Positions 1-11,808 are shown, numbered from the stretch's first letter. The stretch: DNA of 64,000 bases from Kingdonia uniflora (GCA_014058105.1 JACGCM010000560.1:1736001-1800000), one strand, 5' to 3'. Translations and numbers: made by a program. The notes: generated by a model from the sequence alone, not told the origin.

Positions 1-480
1 ATCAAAAAGATCAATAATAAGAATGTTGTTTAGGGGCATTATGTTGTGGTGAGAAATATTGTCAGTCCTTTGACATCTATCACAAGTAGAACAAAAGGTC
101 TGTGTATCACAAAATAGGATAGGCCAATAAAGACCAGATTGAAGAATTTTGGCAGCCATTTTCTTGGCACTGAAATGCCCTCCATAGGCATAGGTGTGGT
201 AAAACATAAGTTTTCTCTTGAACTTATTATTTGGAATATATCTTCTAATAACTTGGTCAAAACAAAATTTATGCAGATAAGGATCGTCCCAGCTAAAATG
301 TCAAACCTTGTGTAAGAATTTTGTTTTATCTTGCTTAGACCAGTGATCAGGTAATCGTTCAGTAGTAAGATAATTGACAATGTCGGCATACTAGGGTAGT
401 TGTATAATAGCCATAAGCTGCTCATCAGGAAATATCTCTAAGATATGGAAGAGATCCTCGCCACCTTTGATCAGAAGTTG
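1..480 (-). pseudogene. Athila-1 integrase, N-terminal zinc-binding part (runs off window edge)
   Basis: Read on the minus strand, one frame gives a tract ending in an HHCC zinc-binding pattern: an H...GGHFSAKK segment followed by LYWP and then C-x2-C (CSTCDRC). This is the N-terminal domain that precedes the DDE catalytic core of retroelement integrases; the core lies beyond the left edge. The upstream linker also reads in this frame (WSKQDK, then LHK). The long 129-codon open frame over 39-425 is a different frame and is not the integrase. In its family the protein inserts the cDNA into chromosomes. Confidence 0.7.
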
Positions 481-856
481 GGATAAATGGTTTGCTACAA
501 CATTGCTAACACCTTTCTTATCTCAAATTTCAATGTCAAATTCTTGTAATTAGAGGATCCATCGGATTAATCGAGGCTTAGCGTCCTTTTTGGATAACAA
601 ATATTTTTAAGGCCGCGTGATCGGTGTAGACAATGATTTTGGACCCAACAAGATATGGCCTAAATATTTTTAATGCAGGTACAGTGGCTAATAACTCCTT
701 CTCCGTGGTGAAGTAATTTATTTGTCAATCATTGAGTGCACGACTGGCATAGTAAATAACATGAGGCTTTTTATCTACTATTTGCCTTAAAACTGCTCCA
801 ACAGCATAGTCAGATGTATCACACATCAACTCAAATGGAAGATCCCAGTTGGGCGG
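481..856 (-). pseudogene. Athila-1 RNase H domain
   Basis: The minus strand reads ELMCDTSDYAVGAVL, then HVIYYASRALND, then YFTTEKELLA and later YTDHAALKI. These are the ordered landmarks of the retroelement RNase H fused to RT, which removes the RNA strand during reverse transcription. At least one frameshift separates the YTDHAAL segment from its continuation, and the C-terminal part has stops. It follows RT directly and precedes integrase, as expected for Ty3/gypsy. Confidence 0.7.
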
Positions 857-1826
857 TTAGATGATTGGAGCAGTTGTTAATAGAAATTCGAGCTTCCCAA
901 AAGTTCTAGAAGATTCATCATCAAAGTGGAAATTAGTGTCCTTAGCAAGTAAATTACGCAAAGGTTGGGAAATTTTGCTAAAATCTTTGATGAACCGACG
1001 ATAAAACCCAGCATGGTCTAGAAATGATCGAATGGCCTTAATCATCCGAGGAGGAGGTAAGGAAGAAAACACTAAAAAATCATCCATGAAGATTTTGATA
1101 AATTTATCAACCATATCAAATAAAATGTTCATCATACAACGTTGAAATGTAGCGGATGCATTACACAAACAAAATGGAATACGTCGATAAGCATAAGTCC
1201 TGTATGGACATGTGAATGTGGTTTTCTCTTAATCTTCTGAAGCGATGCGGATCTGATTCTATCTAGAATAACCGTCAAGAAAACAATAATGACTTTTTTT
1301 CGCTAATCGTTCAAGCATTTGATCAATGAATGGAAGAGGAAAATGATCTTTCCTAGTGACCGTGTTAAACTTTATGTAATCGATACAAACACGCCACCCG
1401 GTGGTCATACAGGTAGGGATTAATTCATTATTCCCATTTTTAACTACAATAATCCCTGATTTCTTGGGTAGAACTTGAACAGGGCTGACCCACTTAGTAT
1501 CCAAAATGGGGTATATGATACCCGAGTCTAATAGCTAGAGAACTTCTTTCTTAACAACCTCCATTATAGTTTGATTTAAACGCCGTTGCATCTCGCACGA
1601 ATTTTTTTGCACCTTCCTTGAGATTGATGCGATGCATGCACACGACCGGGCTAATTCCCTTCAAGTCTATTATAGACCACCCTATGGCTGATTTATGTTT
1701 TCTAAGGACACTAAACAGTCTACCTTCCTGGTTAGCATCTAGATTGGAAGCTATTATCACAGGTAGAGTTTCAAAATCACCCAGAAAGGCATACTTGAGA
1801 GTATTGGGTAATGGCTTGATATCCAA
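857..1826 (-). pseudogene. Athila-1 reverse transcriptase with internal deletion
   Basis: Three open pieces on the minus strand belong to one RT. 1826-1551 has FLGDFETLPVII and DLKGISPVVCMHRI, the Athila pre-RT segment. 1504-1259 has KWVSPVQVLPKK, then GWRVCIDYIKFN and FLDGYSR. 1168-857 has CNASATFQRCM, the catalytic FMDD (1090-1079), then directly LPPPRMIKAIRSFL and AGFYRRFI. Relatives have about 60 residues between the FMDDF region and the LPPP segment; they are absent here, so about 180 bp has been deleted. Stops and frameshifts separate the pieces. The first catalytic region is only partly preserved. Confidence 0.85.
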
Positions 1827-1999
1827 CTGGGGTGGTTTAACAATGGATAAAATAGGTAAAATAGTTTATGGTTCATGAGGTTCCAGTCTAGATCTCCATT
1901 TGGATATGTTAAAAATAGGAGTTGAGTCGAGTAAGGCATTAAACTCTTCAACGACCTTGTCTTCATCAAAATCCTTACCAAAGTTTTTAAGACATGATT

Positions 2000-2480
2000 C
2001 TAATGGGTCCTTAGAAAAGGATTTGGTAAAGAGTTATAAACTAGAGAGTCAATCATATTGAGCTCGGCCATATCATCAGAATGAGAGACTTGAGTATTAT
2101 TGTTAAAAACATTGAGTTTAATCTTCATGTCTCCCATTAATAGTTGAAAAAACCCCATTAAAGCAATTAATAATGGCATGTAGAGTTGCAAGGAAAGGGC
2201 GACCCAATATGACGGGGATCTCACAGCTAGGATTTGTGATATCCTCAGTGTCGAAATCAACAAAATCCACAAGAAAAAAGAGAGTATCAACCTTGATAAG
2301 AATATCCTCAATGATACCATGTGGGTATCATATTGACCTCTCACTCAATTAAAGTGTCATTTGGGTAGGTTCGAGTTCTCCAAGTCCTAATTCCTGATAG
2401 ACCGAGTAAGGTAAGACATTCATACTAGCCCCTAAGTCGAGTAACACCCTATCTACTTTGTGATCTCCAATTTTAGAAGG
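2000..2480 (-). pseudogene. Athila-1 aspartic protease
   Basis: The minus strand reads KVDRVLLDLGASMNVLPYSV, with active-site DLGAS at 2438-2424. It is followed after a frame change by a VDTLFFLVDFVDFDTED segment, IPVILGRPFLAT, and MGDMKIKLNVFN near 2110-2140. Both halves are the standard Athila pepsin-like protease fold (catalytic D-[LT]-G-[AS] and ILGRPFLAT). In the family it cuts the Gag-Pol polyprotein. A stop follows the QMTLIE segment near 2345, so the copy is broken between the active site and the second half. Confidence 0.75.
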
Positions 2481-3209
2481 GATGGTTGGGCGTCCTGGAT
2501 CTCAAAGCTTGGCGAGGTTAATGTCTCAGTCAAGAAGAGTTTTTTGTGCACATTAATTCCTTTTCCTAGTGTACGCATCCTTAAGGAATTTGGCATATGC
2601 AGGGATAAGCATGATGGCATCGAGTACAAGAATATTTATATGAACTTTCTTAAATGTATCTAATATCTCATCAAATTGAATCCCTTTATTAGACGAAAGA
2701 AGGCGTTGCGAATAAGGCACCTTTGTCAAAACGTGCAGTTGGTATGGAATTGGACGAAGTAGGCAACTCCTTAAATGTCTTTAAACGTTCATGGTTGCTT
2801 ACTACAACTGGTTCACTCATACCTACCTCATCTTTAATAGCAACTGGTGTTGGCTCAACCCTAAGTATTTCAACTCGGTTATTAATTTGTCTACCACTTC
2901 GAAGAGTAGTAATGGTATTAAGCTATTTTGGGATTGAACTAAAATCAAAACCCGGTGGTCCTTTCGAATAAAATTTAGGTTGGCTAGGTAGCTTACCAAG
3001 TGGTCTCTCATGCAATGCATTGGTCAACTGTCCTATCTGAGTCTCTAAATTAGAGATAGATTAGGATGCAGAATTTTGATTCACCAAAGTTTGTTGTTGG
3101 AATTGTATCATTTGTTTCTGAAATTGCAACACTTGTTTTTAACTTTTCATTAATTGTTTCATGAAGAGAGCAAGGGTGTCATTCAAAGATGGTTTAGGTG
3201 GAGCAGGTG

Positions 3210-4400
3210 GGAACTATTTGGATGACTAAAAGGTTTGGTGAGATGCTGGAAGATAGAATTGAGAATTAGGATTCCTACGTAAATTATGAACTGAGGTCTG
3301 TGGGACTCCAAAACTAGGACTGGGTTGGTTGTTCTTCCATAAAAAAATTGGGTGGTTCTGCCAAGTTGTCTTATACGGGTCAAATGGCCACTTGTAGGTA
3401 TTATTCAAAGCATTCACTTGCTCCTGATTATAATTTATTTCATTTAACATGGGACACATTTGAGTCACATGGGTGACATCATAACAAATGGTGCACCCCT
3501 ATTGTTAAACTTGGTTCACACTACCCTTTTATTGATTCAAAGTCATAACCTCAATTTTTTGGGTAAGAGTATCTAATTGGACTTTTATGGCCGTTCCCTC
3601 ACTCACTTTATATAAGCCACCTTTCTTGGCTGTATAAACATTTCAATGTGGATTAAAAATCCCAATGCTGAGAGTTCTCAGCCAATGTCTCAAACTCCTC
3701 ATAAGCTCTATCGGGCTCAAGGTCCTAAAATTTGCAAGTATGCATGGATTCTAACCTGTAACGATTCTCAGATGTCATTCTGCGATAGAAGATTTGGGCT
3801 AAATGTTGCTTTTCAAAACCATGATGGGGACATTGTGAAAGAAGATCTTTATATCTCTCCTATGACTCGTAAAATGTTTTGCTCTCATTTAGAGAAAATT
3901 CAGCAATTGTATTTCTAAGAGTGAGGGTTTTCCCATTGAAAACCATTTGGTTTTAAACTTAGTCTCCATTTGGTCCCATGAATTGATAGATGCTAGAACT
4001 AATGAATCAAGCCAATGACTCACCTTCTCTTTTAGTGAGAATGGGAATAAACGAAGGCGGACAGAATCCTCAGTAAAATGTTGATATTTTGAGAGTGCAC
4101 AAATTTTCTTAAATTCGCAGACGTACTTATAAGGGCTCTCAGAATCAAGCCAATGAAATGTAAGTAACATTTGGATTATACTAGGCCGGATTTCATAATA
4201 ATTTGTTGTGACAGCTGGTAATACGATACACGAAGGTATATCGCTCACCATTGGGGTCCAATAGTCCTTAAGAGATTTGGCAGCAGCCATGATTGGTGTT
4301 TCGACTTCTAACTCAATAACAAACTCAATTGGGTCAACTCTAGATTGATTACCCTCTTCCAAAATTGGGGGTCCTAAGTTCTCTATTGAGTTGATTGGGC
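3210..4400 (-). pseudogene. Athila-1 gag with capsid and zinc knuckle
   Basis: 4362-3889 is open for 157 codons. It has the retrotransposon gag pattern: a Y-E-[IL]-[RK]-P stretch, then the F.WLDSESPY..V.EFKKICA segment and RLRLFPFSLKEKVSHWL. Further on come ERYKDLLSQCPHHGF and DLEPDRAYEEFETLAENS with intervening stops. A CCHC knuckle C-x2-C-x4-H-x4-C lies at 3495-3454, followed by an N/Q/P-rich tail to about 3226. Gag packages RNA and forms the particle. The frame breaks after about 3889, so it is a pseudogene. The true start is not certain; methionine at 4362 may be internal. Confidence 0.8.
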
Positions 4401-6204
4401 GAGGTAGTCACCCTCTCCGCTTTGGCTGAGGTGGTAGGCCATAAATAGGCAAAGGTTCTGGTAAACTTCCTAAATGTTTTTTTTCCACGTGTCTAATTGA
4501 TCATGCACAAACTAATATGCGATAAAATTTGGCACCCAATACAGTAAACAATTAAACAAACCTATAATCTTTCAACGTATTTTTTTAAGAAGTAATAATT
4601 AGGTCTTCTCTATATTCATCTATATTCACAAAAGGGTAGGATGATCAGAGGTTTTGGTTCCTATACTCCCCTGCGTCATTGTGCTAGTACTAGCTTAGAG
4701 TAGATGTTCAGTCCTCACGCCCGAGCGAGTCGCCTTATCATACGTCAGTACTCGGAATGGTGATGTCGTAAACCTACAACCAGTATTTCACGGCGCTAGG
4801 CTGGGGTCATATCCGAGGAACTCGTGTTTGTACCCCAGTTCGGTATACCTATCCGTTGGGTGATGAAATCCCACGGGAATCTTGCTACTTTTTTTTATTA
4901 CCAGTTATTTTCAGGTCCGGGACGTTCAATATTCGTGTGATACAAATTTCTTTGCATCCCTAATGGGTGGTCCCACTTGTTAGGGAGCTTTTTCGGTGAT
5001 AAAATCTCGCAAGTCTCTAGCAGTTTTCACCTTTACTAATGTTGGAATGAAAAGAAATTTAAACAAGTCAATAGGTCAATCTAGCCAGAGCAGATATTTT
5101 ATTAGAGTAGCGTGCATTTACACAGTCTACACGACTTTATGTTCGTAGTGTCGGGGCAGAGCGGATATGAACCCGTTCTAGATGTTAAGTTTAGAGAAAT
5201 ACAAACCTATGGGAAGTGTTTCTCGGTGAAGCTGTGGCCGCCCCTTCACTTTGGGGGTAAAAAAGAAGAATGGGTGATGATGCTTTCAGGTTTGCGTATT
5301 TTCCGTCCCTTTCGTGTCACTCGTTGTTTTTTTCTTTCCTCGAACTTTATGAGGTAGCAAGGTCCCATGATCAGTTTGACTTTTGCACAAAGAAAAAATC
5401 ACCCCCGTTCACTAATTTTTAAAATAAATATAATGCTCCGCATGCAGTACTAAAAAAAATATGATAATACCTCCTCTGACCTTGCTAAATAAAATCAATA
5501 AAAGCAAGTCAAAGATATGTCACAATTAAGAATCAAAGAGTGCACTCAAGCTTATGTAATTGTTGTAGCTATATAGCACTTATGGAACTTAAGCACAAAT
5601 TTTCAAACCTTAGTTATAGACTTAAGAAACCTTGGTTATCATACACCCCAAATCCTAAACAATCTCAAAGATATGACAATAATATATGAGCCACTAAAGA
5701 TAGTATGCTACTGATCAATTCACCCAAGCACATCTATTTTAAAAAAATGTTCTAAAATGCGGGGACAAGTAGGTAAGAGATGAGTTAGCATGTGATACAA
5801 AACCGAAAGTTAAGATTTAATGCTCTTAGAAAATGTCAACTTTATAAACACAACACCATAAACTTTAACGCTCCAAAAATCCAATAGTCAGACCTTATAT
5901 ATTCTACTCAAACCTTATATAGTCGACTCCAAACTTGTTTGAAGATCTTGGAAAATTAAAAAAAAATCATTGCACCCACAGAGTAAGGTACTACTCTAAC
6001 ACCGAGGCCCTTAAGTAGAAAACTTTTCTTTTTTTTATTGGAATTTTGAATTTTGAAAGAAAATTAGAAACACTTTAGTAGCATTACCGACCCACTATAT
6101 TACAACGATTATTAGCAACAAAGAATTTAGAAATTACTGTCACAATATTATAAAGAATTAACAAAGAAAATTCGGTATTATAAAGAATACTTTTCAATGA
6201 TGCC
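4401..6204 (-). other. Athila-1 leader between primer site and gag
   Basis: This lies between the primer binding site and the recognisable gag on the minus strand. I see no protein domain in any frame. The right half (5400-6200) is very AT-rich; the part at 4620-5340 is more GC-balanced and could include degraded 5' gag or leader sequence. Long leaders are usual in Athila elements. Confidence 0.55.
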
Positions 6205-6222
6205 TCCCCGGCAACGGCGCCA
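6205..6222 (-). other. Athila-1 primer binding site (tRNA-Asp type)
   Basis: The minus strand reads TGGCGCCGTTGCCGGGGA, two bases inside the LTR end. It is complementary to the 3' end of plant tRNA-Asp, the usual primer site of Athila elements. All bases match the common form. Confidence 0.9.
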
Positions 6223-6224
6223 TT

Positions 6225-7472
6225 TGATAAAAAAAATTTAGGGCCTCTACAAAATACTCGCTCAAAGTACGGTTGTCGAATTGTAGCACGGATGAGTGGG
6301 ATCGAATCCACAAGGAGGTTTGGAAAGATAAATACTTTCTAGGCTGAATAATAATTTTATACGGGATAAATCTAAGAAGAATAAATAAAAACTAATTATA
6401 AAACTTAATGAGGGCGAGAGCTAAGGTTCAGACTCAGCCTTTACCTTTCAAAGTACTAATCGATATATAACTTGATCCTAATATCTCCACCCATCATATG
6501 TTCGTGTTATACGATGTTGTAAAATAAACCACTAAATCTATGGTCAAGCATTTACTGGTTATACTTTTAAGAGATGGTGAAGAGTGCTTTAGCAAATTAT
6601 CAACTCAACCATGGCTAGGCTTGAGTGAGTTCTCTAATGTTTTCTCTTGTTTAGTTCTCTAAATCAAGTCTACGGTTAGTAGCACTTGTTTGTATCCAAA
6701 ATTATCGTATATCAAATCGAAGCTATGGTCAAGCCTTCGATATGATGCACTAACTTATCAATTATAAAGTACTAAGATAAAAATAATTAGAACTTAATTA
6801 TTATCAACTATTGCTCATCCAAGTAGAGGCCTCATCCTAGCCTTAGTTAGGAGATTATCCGCTTATCTCGGACTTCATCGTAATAACAACTTAAAAATAC
6901 ATTAACAAAAATTACACTAAAAGAGAAGAAGAGACAATTAAATAAAACTTATGACTTTATTTCTTCTAAATTTGCTCTAATATGAGATGCAAAATTACAA
7001 TGGGGGGAGGGTTCCTTTTATAGGAGAAAGAACCCAAATTTAGAAACTATACATTAAATTGTAAAAAATATTTTCACAATAATATCTTCTAATTTTACGA
7101 CCAATCACTTAAGATTATTGTATATAATTTCCTTAAGTAATGTAGAGATCTTTATTCATGGAAACTCTAGCATATATCTTCAATATAAAATATCTTCAAG
7201 GATCTTGGGTGCAATATATTTTTTAATTTTATTCGCCAAGAATATTTGTGTATATATTTCTTCAATCTTGAGACCAAATAAATTGTGTCTTTGAATTTTT
7301 GTGCTATGACCTGCTGGAGATAGTTTTACATTACTTTAAGAGCTTGGTTTCAGATATCCATCTCCAATAGCTGCAATCAAACAAACGTACATAAGTACCC
7401 AAAATTAATTATAATGGACGACTAAAATACATGTTTGGGTGTATTAAAAATGTCATAATTACGCGCTCATCA
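6225..7472 (-). repeat. Athila-1 5' LTR (1248 bp)
   Basis: On the minus strand the LTR starts TGATGAGCGCGTAATTATGA at 7472 and ends TTATCA at 6225, two bases before the primer site. Length fits Athila LTRs. It includes the stretch at 6298-6322, which resembles a short segment often seen near the 3' end of such LTRs. The TG boundary is inferred from the typical TGATGAG start; there is no second LTR in the window to confirm it. Confidence 0.75.
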
Positions 7473-7904
7473 TGTCCACCCATACTCATTCTTCTCCTCC
7501 TCCGTCTAGCTAGCCTCACTGTTGGAGGATGAATCATAGCATTTTATAAATCCAATGTACTCTTCTTCTGAAAAAGAGTCACTCTCAGTTGCAGAGAAAA
7601 AAGGCGTTTGGTTTATGTTTTGAAGAGAAAAAAAGAAAAGAGATGAGAAGAAATACTTGTGTTTTGAAGAAGGTATGGGGAAAGGCTTAATTTTATAAAG
7701 AAAAAAGTAAAGGCATTTAAGGGGTTTTATAAGATTCTGGTTTCCCAATGGTGGTAATTGGGGGGATAATGGTTAGGTGGGAAGGTTTGGGTTATGTTAA
7801 GCATGTGCTATGTGTTGAGTTTGCACACAGGATCACTAACTTGTATTAAAAGAACTTATATAAGAAGAATTACACATATCCCTAACTTGTATCACAAGAA
7901 ACTC
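7473..7904. other. No gene recognised
   Basis: Flank of the Athila-1 LTR. Short open frames are low-complexity (F/S/E-rich) and I recognise no domain. A purine-rich tract occupies 7600-7680. Confidence 0.4.
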
Positions 7905-8246
7905 CTAATCCCATCCCATTGAGGATTTTCCCTTAAACTCTTTATAAAATTCATCCAATCCCATAGTCACACTCATCTTGACATTCAAATTAGTCGTAGT
8001 CTCAAATTCTGTATTCTTCTTTCCTACTTTATGCATATAGTTCTTTAGCCACATAAAGTGCTTGCATTGAACATTTTTACAAACTAAAAATTTCTTACCC
8101 TTGATTCTCCGAGCAGTTGATTTACACAATTTCATGAATCTGCAACCACCTTTAGGGTAAATTATTGTCCTCCAAGGACATTCTCTCTACCAGTGCCCAG
8201 TTTCCTCATAACCAAAGCAACCACCACTGAAAGAGGAGCTAGTCAT
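7905..8246 (-). pseudogene. CCHC zinc knuckle plus GRF-type zinc finger, broken
   Basis: A frame starting at methionine 8246 runs 113 codons to a stop at 7905, with one internal TAG at 8189-8187. Before the stop is GGCFGYEETGHW, then RECPW: a CCHC knuckle whose second cysteine is tyrosine. After it comes a GRF-like finger: GCRFMKLC, KSTARRIKGKKFLVC and CKHFMWLKNY, i.e. C...C...T..KG+.F..C...C..F.WL. The downstream part (to 7905) is acidic and unrecognised. CCHC+GRF proteins occur in plants both as cellular proteins and in repeat-derived copies, and bind single-stranded nucleic acid in characterised cases. The nonsense codon and the lost cysteine mark this as a relic. Confidence 0.5.
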
Positions 8247-9815
8247 ACTTGGTAAATTTGAAGATTTCCCAATGGCCTTACTCAACCATTGGAAAGCACC
8301 ACAGGTAGGGAATTAGCATTTTAAGTACTTTTTACTAGGGTTCTCTATTGATTTAGAAACATGGGATTGCATTATTCAACTACAATTTGACTTCTTGCAC
8401 ATACTATATAACCATAAACAATCCTCAATACCATGAAAAGCTTGATCACTTATAGGGCACAAATCATCCTATAGCAAAAATTATAAATTATCAATAAATT
8501 AGTATTTAGTCCCAATTTATGATATCCAATACCATGAAAAGCTTGATCACAGATAGAACGCAAATCATCTTGCAAATTTTCTTTAATCCCCATTTCTTAC
8601 CTTTAAGCTTCAATGGTGATTTCTCAAAATTCATATAATACACCTGATTAATTAGAGAGATGGAGAGATATAAGGTGATTTTACCTTCATATCTCACCAC
8701 CACCACCACCTCTACCTCCACTTCTAACTCCCATATACACAAAGACAAACCAATACCAAAACTTAGAAATGAGATAGAGAGAGAGAGAGAGCTTTAATAG
8801 AGGTATTTCGGAAGGAGATGACCAATACCAAAATGTAGAAAAATTAAAGAGATTTGGGAAGGAGATGACCATTCGGGTATTTGAGGAAAGAGAAGATCGT
8901 TGGGGATTATTTTGGGGAATAGATGACCTGAAGACAACTTGTTTACCTGTTAGAGGAAATTACGTGCAACTTGCGTGAGGGTAGTTTTGTAAGTTCATGT
9001 CAAAATTTAAGTTCAGCGAAGGTTGACTTGTGGTCAGAGACAATTTGGGGAGCAAAACTATATATTTAAACAACTTGGGGACTAAAAATAAATATTTAGT
9101 CAGTAGGTAGGACTATAGTCAAATTTGCCCTTAAGTTAAAATATTGGATAAGTACAAAAGCCTATAAGTTTTTTGAAAATCATAGGTAACCTATTGGAAA
9201 GCCGTAATGGGGTCAAAAATTGAAATGTAATAACTCCTTCAAAGAACAAAAAAAAAATTAGCTCAACAAAGACTAGAAAATTGACCTCACATGAGGGTTT
9301 TCTTATAGATGTTAAATTTAAAGTTACCCAACTTATTTCCTTTAGGTCCTTGTCGTTCATTTGGATCACTATCAGCACAAAGCAGATTTCCCACTAATTT
9401 TAATCCCGTTGCATCAACAAGCATTACCACCAAGCAGGGCGGCATCATCAATCATCAATATTTATTTTAGAATTTAATATCATATATACCACAATCTATG
9501 AATACTTAATCAGATCCGAAGGTCAAAAATTTCATCAACAAATCATAGAATTTCAACCCATGATCAAAATAAAATCTAAAGAGGGAGATTGAATCTTAAC
9601 AACACAAATTAGTGCAAAAGATAATTCAGATGGGAAATTAGAGTTAGAGAAATACTAACTTGTTAGAAGGTTGCTAAGAAAAAATGACCCCATCATGCAT
9701 TCTTCATCTGTGAGATTTGATTTAGGTCTCTATTTGGGCGTTCGAGATGTGCTTTTCGGATTTCCTCCATAACTTTAACTTCCTAGAGTTCGACGCTAAC
9801 TCTTCTTTGTAAATC
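8247..9815. other. No gene; direct repeat and GA microsatellite
   Basis: I see no coding domain. A roughly 45-bp direct repeat containing ATACCATGAAAAGCTTGATC lies at about 8425-8471 and again at 8526-8572. A GA microsatellite lies at about 8773-8791 and a CCA/TCC-rich tract at 8694-8730. The stretch 9040-9130 reads like degenerate intergenic repeat. Confidence 0.4.
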
Positions 9816-9876
9816 ACTTTTAGGAGACGTTTGTTTTTTTACCTCCGAGTCTAACGTAGCGTTAGTTTTTTTTACC

Positions 9877-9910
9877 GACTCCACTCAGTCGTCTGAGCTT
9901 GAGTGGAGTC
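9877..9910. other. Perfect 11-bp inverted repeat (hairpin)
   Basis: GACTCCACTCA at 9877-9887 is exactly complementary to TGAGTGGAGTC at 9900-9910, with a 12-nt loop. It lies between two TTTGTTTTT-type terminal-like sequences (9816 and 9940), so it may be part of a small foldback element. Confidence 0.5.
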
Positions 9911-9939
9911 AGTAATTTGGGCTGACTATAATCACTAAG

Positions 9940-11808
9940 AGGTATTTGTTTTTCCTCCTACTTAGACTCAGGCTCAGCCATAAATTCTTAAAACCCAGAC
10001 TTAGTCTCAACCCCAATAAGCCAGCTGAGTGGGATGTCAGATTCTGAGTGGAATTTTTCTGCCCAAATTGCATTTAACAAAACTCAAAATTACAAAAAAA
10101 AATCATTACTCCATAGCTCTCCCCAAACGAAACCCCAATTTTTCCCATAACACTCCTCAATCACCTCCTCCTTCGATCACCTCCTCAAGCTTTCAAAATC
10201 AATTTCACCCAAAGCCCTCCCTGAGATTACAGATCACAGAGAAACATTGAAGGAACACGATTTAATAATGCATTATGGTTGATTTCTGATCTCTTTGTAA
10301 GTAACAGGTAATCAAAATCCCTCTCTCTGATCTCTCTGCAGATCTTATTACCATCTATTACCAATTCCAATTGCGATTTCTCCTTTTTTTGCTCTACTAG
10401 GGTTCCAATTTTAGGTTTAGTTTCTGTAATTATACTGATTTTAGGAGTTTGTTGTTATGATTTTCATGGATTTGCTGTTACGATTTCCATGATTCCAAGG
10501 ATTTACTATTATGATTTCCATGTAATTAGACTGTCTATACTTGGCCTGTAGATTTTCTGTATGATTTCCATGATTTACAATTTTTATGATTTGTTGTTAT
10601 GTCCATCTTTTGTTATAAGCATCTTTTGTTGTAAGCCTAGGATTCAGTGAAAACTGGAACTATTTTTTAGTCCAACCCACTTGAAACTGTATTGTAAAGC
10701 CTAAGGATTCCATGGCAAAACATGTAACTTATTGTAAGTCTTGGATACCACTTAGAAATTTTTTTGTTGTAAGTATCTTTTGTTGTAAACCTTGGATTGT
10801 TGTTGTAAGCATCTTTTGGCAAAACATGGAATTGTATTGTGTGCCTGTTTATAGAATCTTTGGTACCTGTATAGAATCTTTTGTGCCTTTATAGAATCTT
10901 TTGTATAAAATCTACAACTTGGATGCTTAAGAAGAGGCCGTGTATAGAATTTTTTATGTCCATCTGTTTAGTCCTTATGTAGAAGAGGCCTTGTATAAAA
11001 TCCATGCATATGTCCAGCTATTTTATGTATGTCCATCTGTTTTGTGTATAGACCTAGAATGAAACATTTACAGATGCATCTACTTAGGTATGTCCATATG
11101 TTTTGTGTATAGTCCTAGAATGTAACAGAATTGTAATTCATATGGTTGTGTATGTCCATCTGTGGTGTGGGTTTTTGATCCTTTGTGTTTGTTGTTGTTC
11201 AGGGACTCTTTGGATTTGCTGTGAGTGTTGTTGTTTATTGTTATTGATGTATCCTTGCTTTGATTGCAGACTTTGGCTATGTATGAATTTTCTTAACTTC
11301 ATTATATGTAAGCCAATTATATTACTAAAATAATGTGATTTTTCCACTTCAGATGCCTTTCTGTAGGGTACAACATCCTTTGTACTTTGATTACGTCAAG
11401 GACTTGTGGTTCATAGAGAAAGCTCCATATGATGGCACTGATGAGAGTGGCAATCTTAAACTGTGTTCATTCAAAAATATGAAGGAGAAAGGCATTCAGA
11501 AATTTGAATAGAATGTCTCCCTTAAATATTTAAGAAACAGATGGTTGTATCTGAAAAAAAAGTATAAGAATTGGGTTACCCTAAAACAACTGGCCGGGGA
11601 GTGTTATAATGAAGCAACTAGTTCATTCAGCCTTAATGAACCGAAGTGGGCTGAAATCTGAGATATTTTACCAGAAGCAAGGATGTTTAAGCATGATGTG
11701 TTTCGACATAGGGAGAAGATGACTTTGTGGTTTTCTAGTTTGATATAATAAATTTCATGTTTTCTAGTTTTTCAGTTTCAACTCTCTCTATTGCTAGTTT
11801 GATATAAT
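9940..11808 (+). mobile_element. Possible PIF/Harbinger-like element, left end with Myb-like ORF
   Basis: The sequence starting at 9940 (GAGGTATTTGTTTTTCCTCC...) resembles the right terminus of the clear Harbinger-like element H read from 49532 (GGGGGTGTTTGTTTTTTACTC then CTTACTTAACTTAGAG). Inside is a purine/pyrimidine UTR-like region (10100-10380) and a Myb/SANT-like ORF (11353-11748), a protein type encoded by PIF/Harbinger elements. No right terminus is seen; the Tekay LTR begins at 11809. The resemblance is partial, and a host-gene relic remains possible. Confidence 0.35.
11353..11748 (+). pseudogene. Myb/SANT-like DNA-binding domain ORF, two in-frame stops
   Basis: One plus frame from ATG 11353 to TAA 11746-11748 encodes 131 codons interrupted by TAG at 11509 and TGA at 11659. 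After the first stop it reads KYLRNRWLYLKKKYKNW, then AGECYNEA, EPKWAEI, and after the second stop LPEARMFKHD. This follows the plant Myb/SANT-like domain plan: L+NRW..L+K..K.W, then W....., then PEA+.F+. The N-terminal 50 codons are less conserved. Such domains occur in host proteins and in the accessory ORF of PIF/Harbinger elements, where they bind DNA. The two nonsense codons make it a relic. Confidence 0.65.

Larger units (their letters stand above)
1..7472 (-). mobile_element. Athila-1: degenerate Ty3/gypsy Athila-like retrotransposon, 3' part outside window
   Basis: In minus-strand order: 5' LTR (7472-6225), tRNA-Asp-type primer site (6222-6205), long leader, gag (about 4400-3210), protease (about 2480-2000), RT (1826-857), RNase H (856-481) and the start of integrase (480-1). 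The domain order gag-PR-RT-RH-IN is Ty3/gypsy. The wording of protease and RT (DLGAS, KGISP, FMDDF, RSFL.HAGFYRRF) is that of the Athila lineage. Frameshifts and stops occur in every domain, so it cannot transpose by itself. The 3' LTR lies left of position 1, so no target duplication can be checked. Confidence 0.85.

Noticed and set aside
39..425. 128-codon minus-strand frame
   Set aside because: The integrase zinc-binding wording is in a different minus frame of the same interval.
6205..6222. tRNA-Asp gene
   Set aside because: Only the 3' end complement is present, at the position of a primer binding site; no tRNA arms are found around it.
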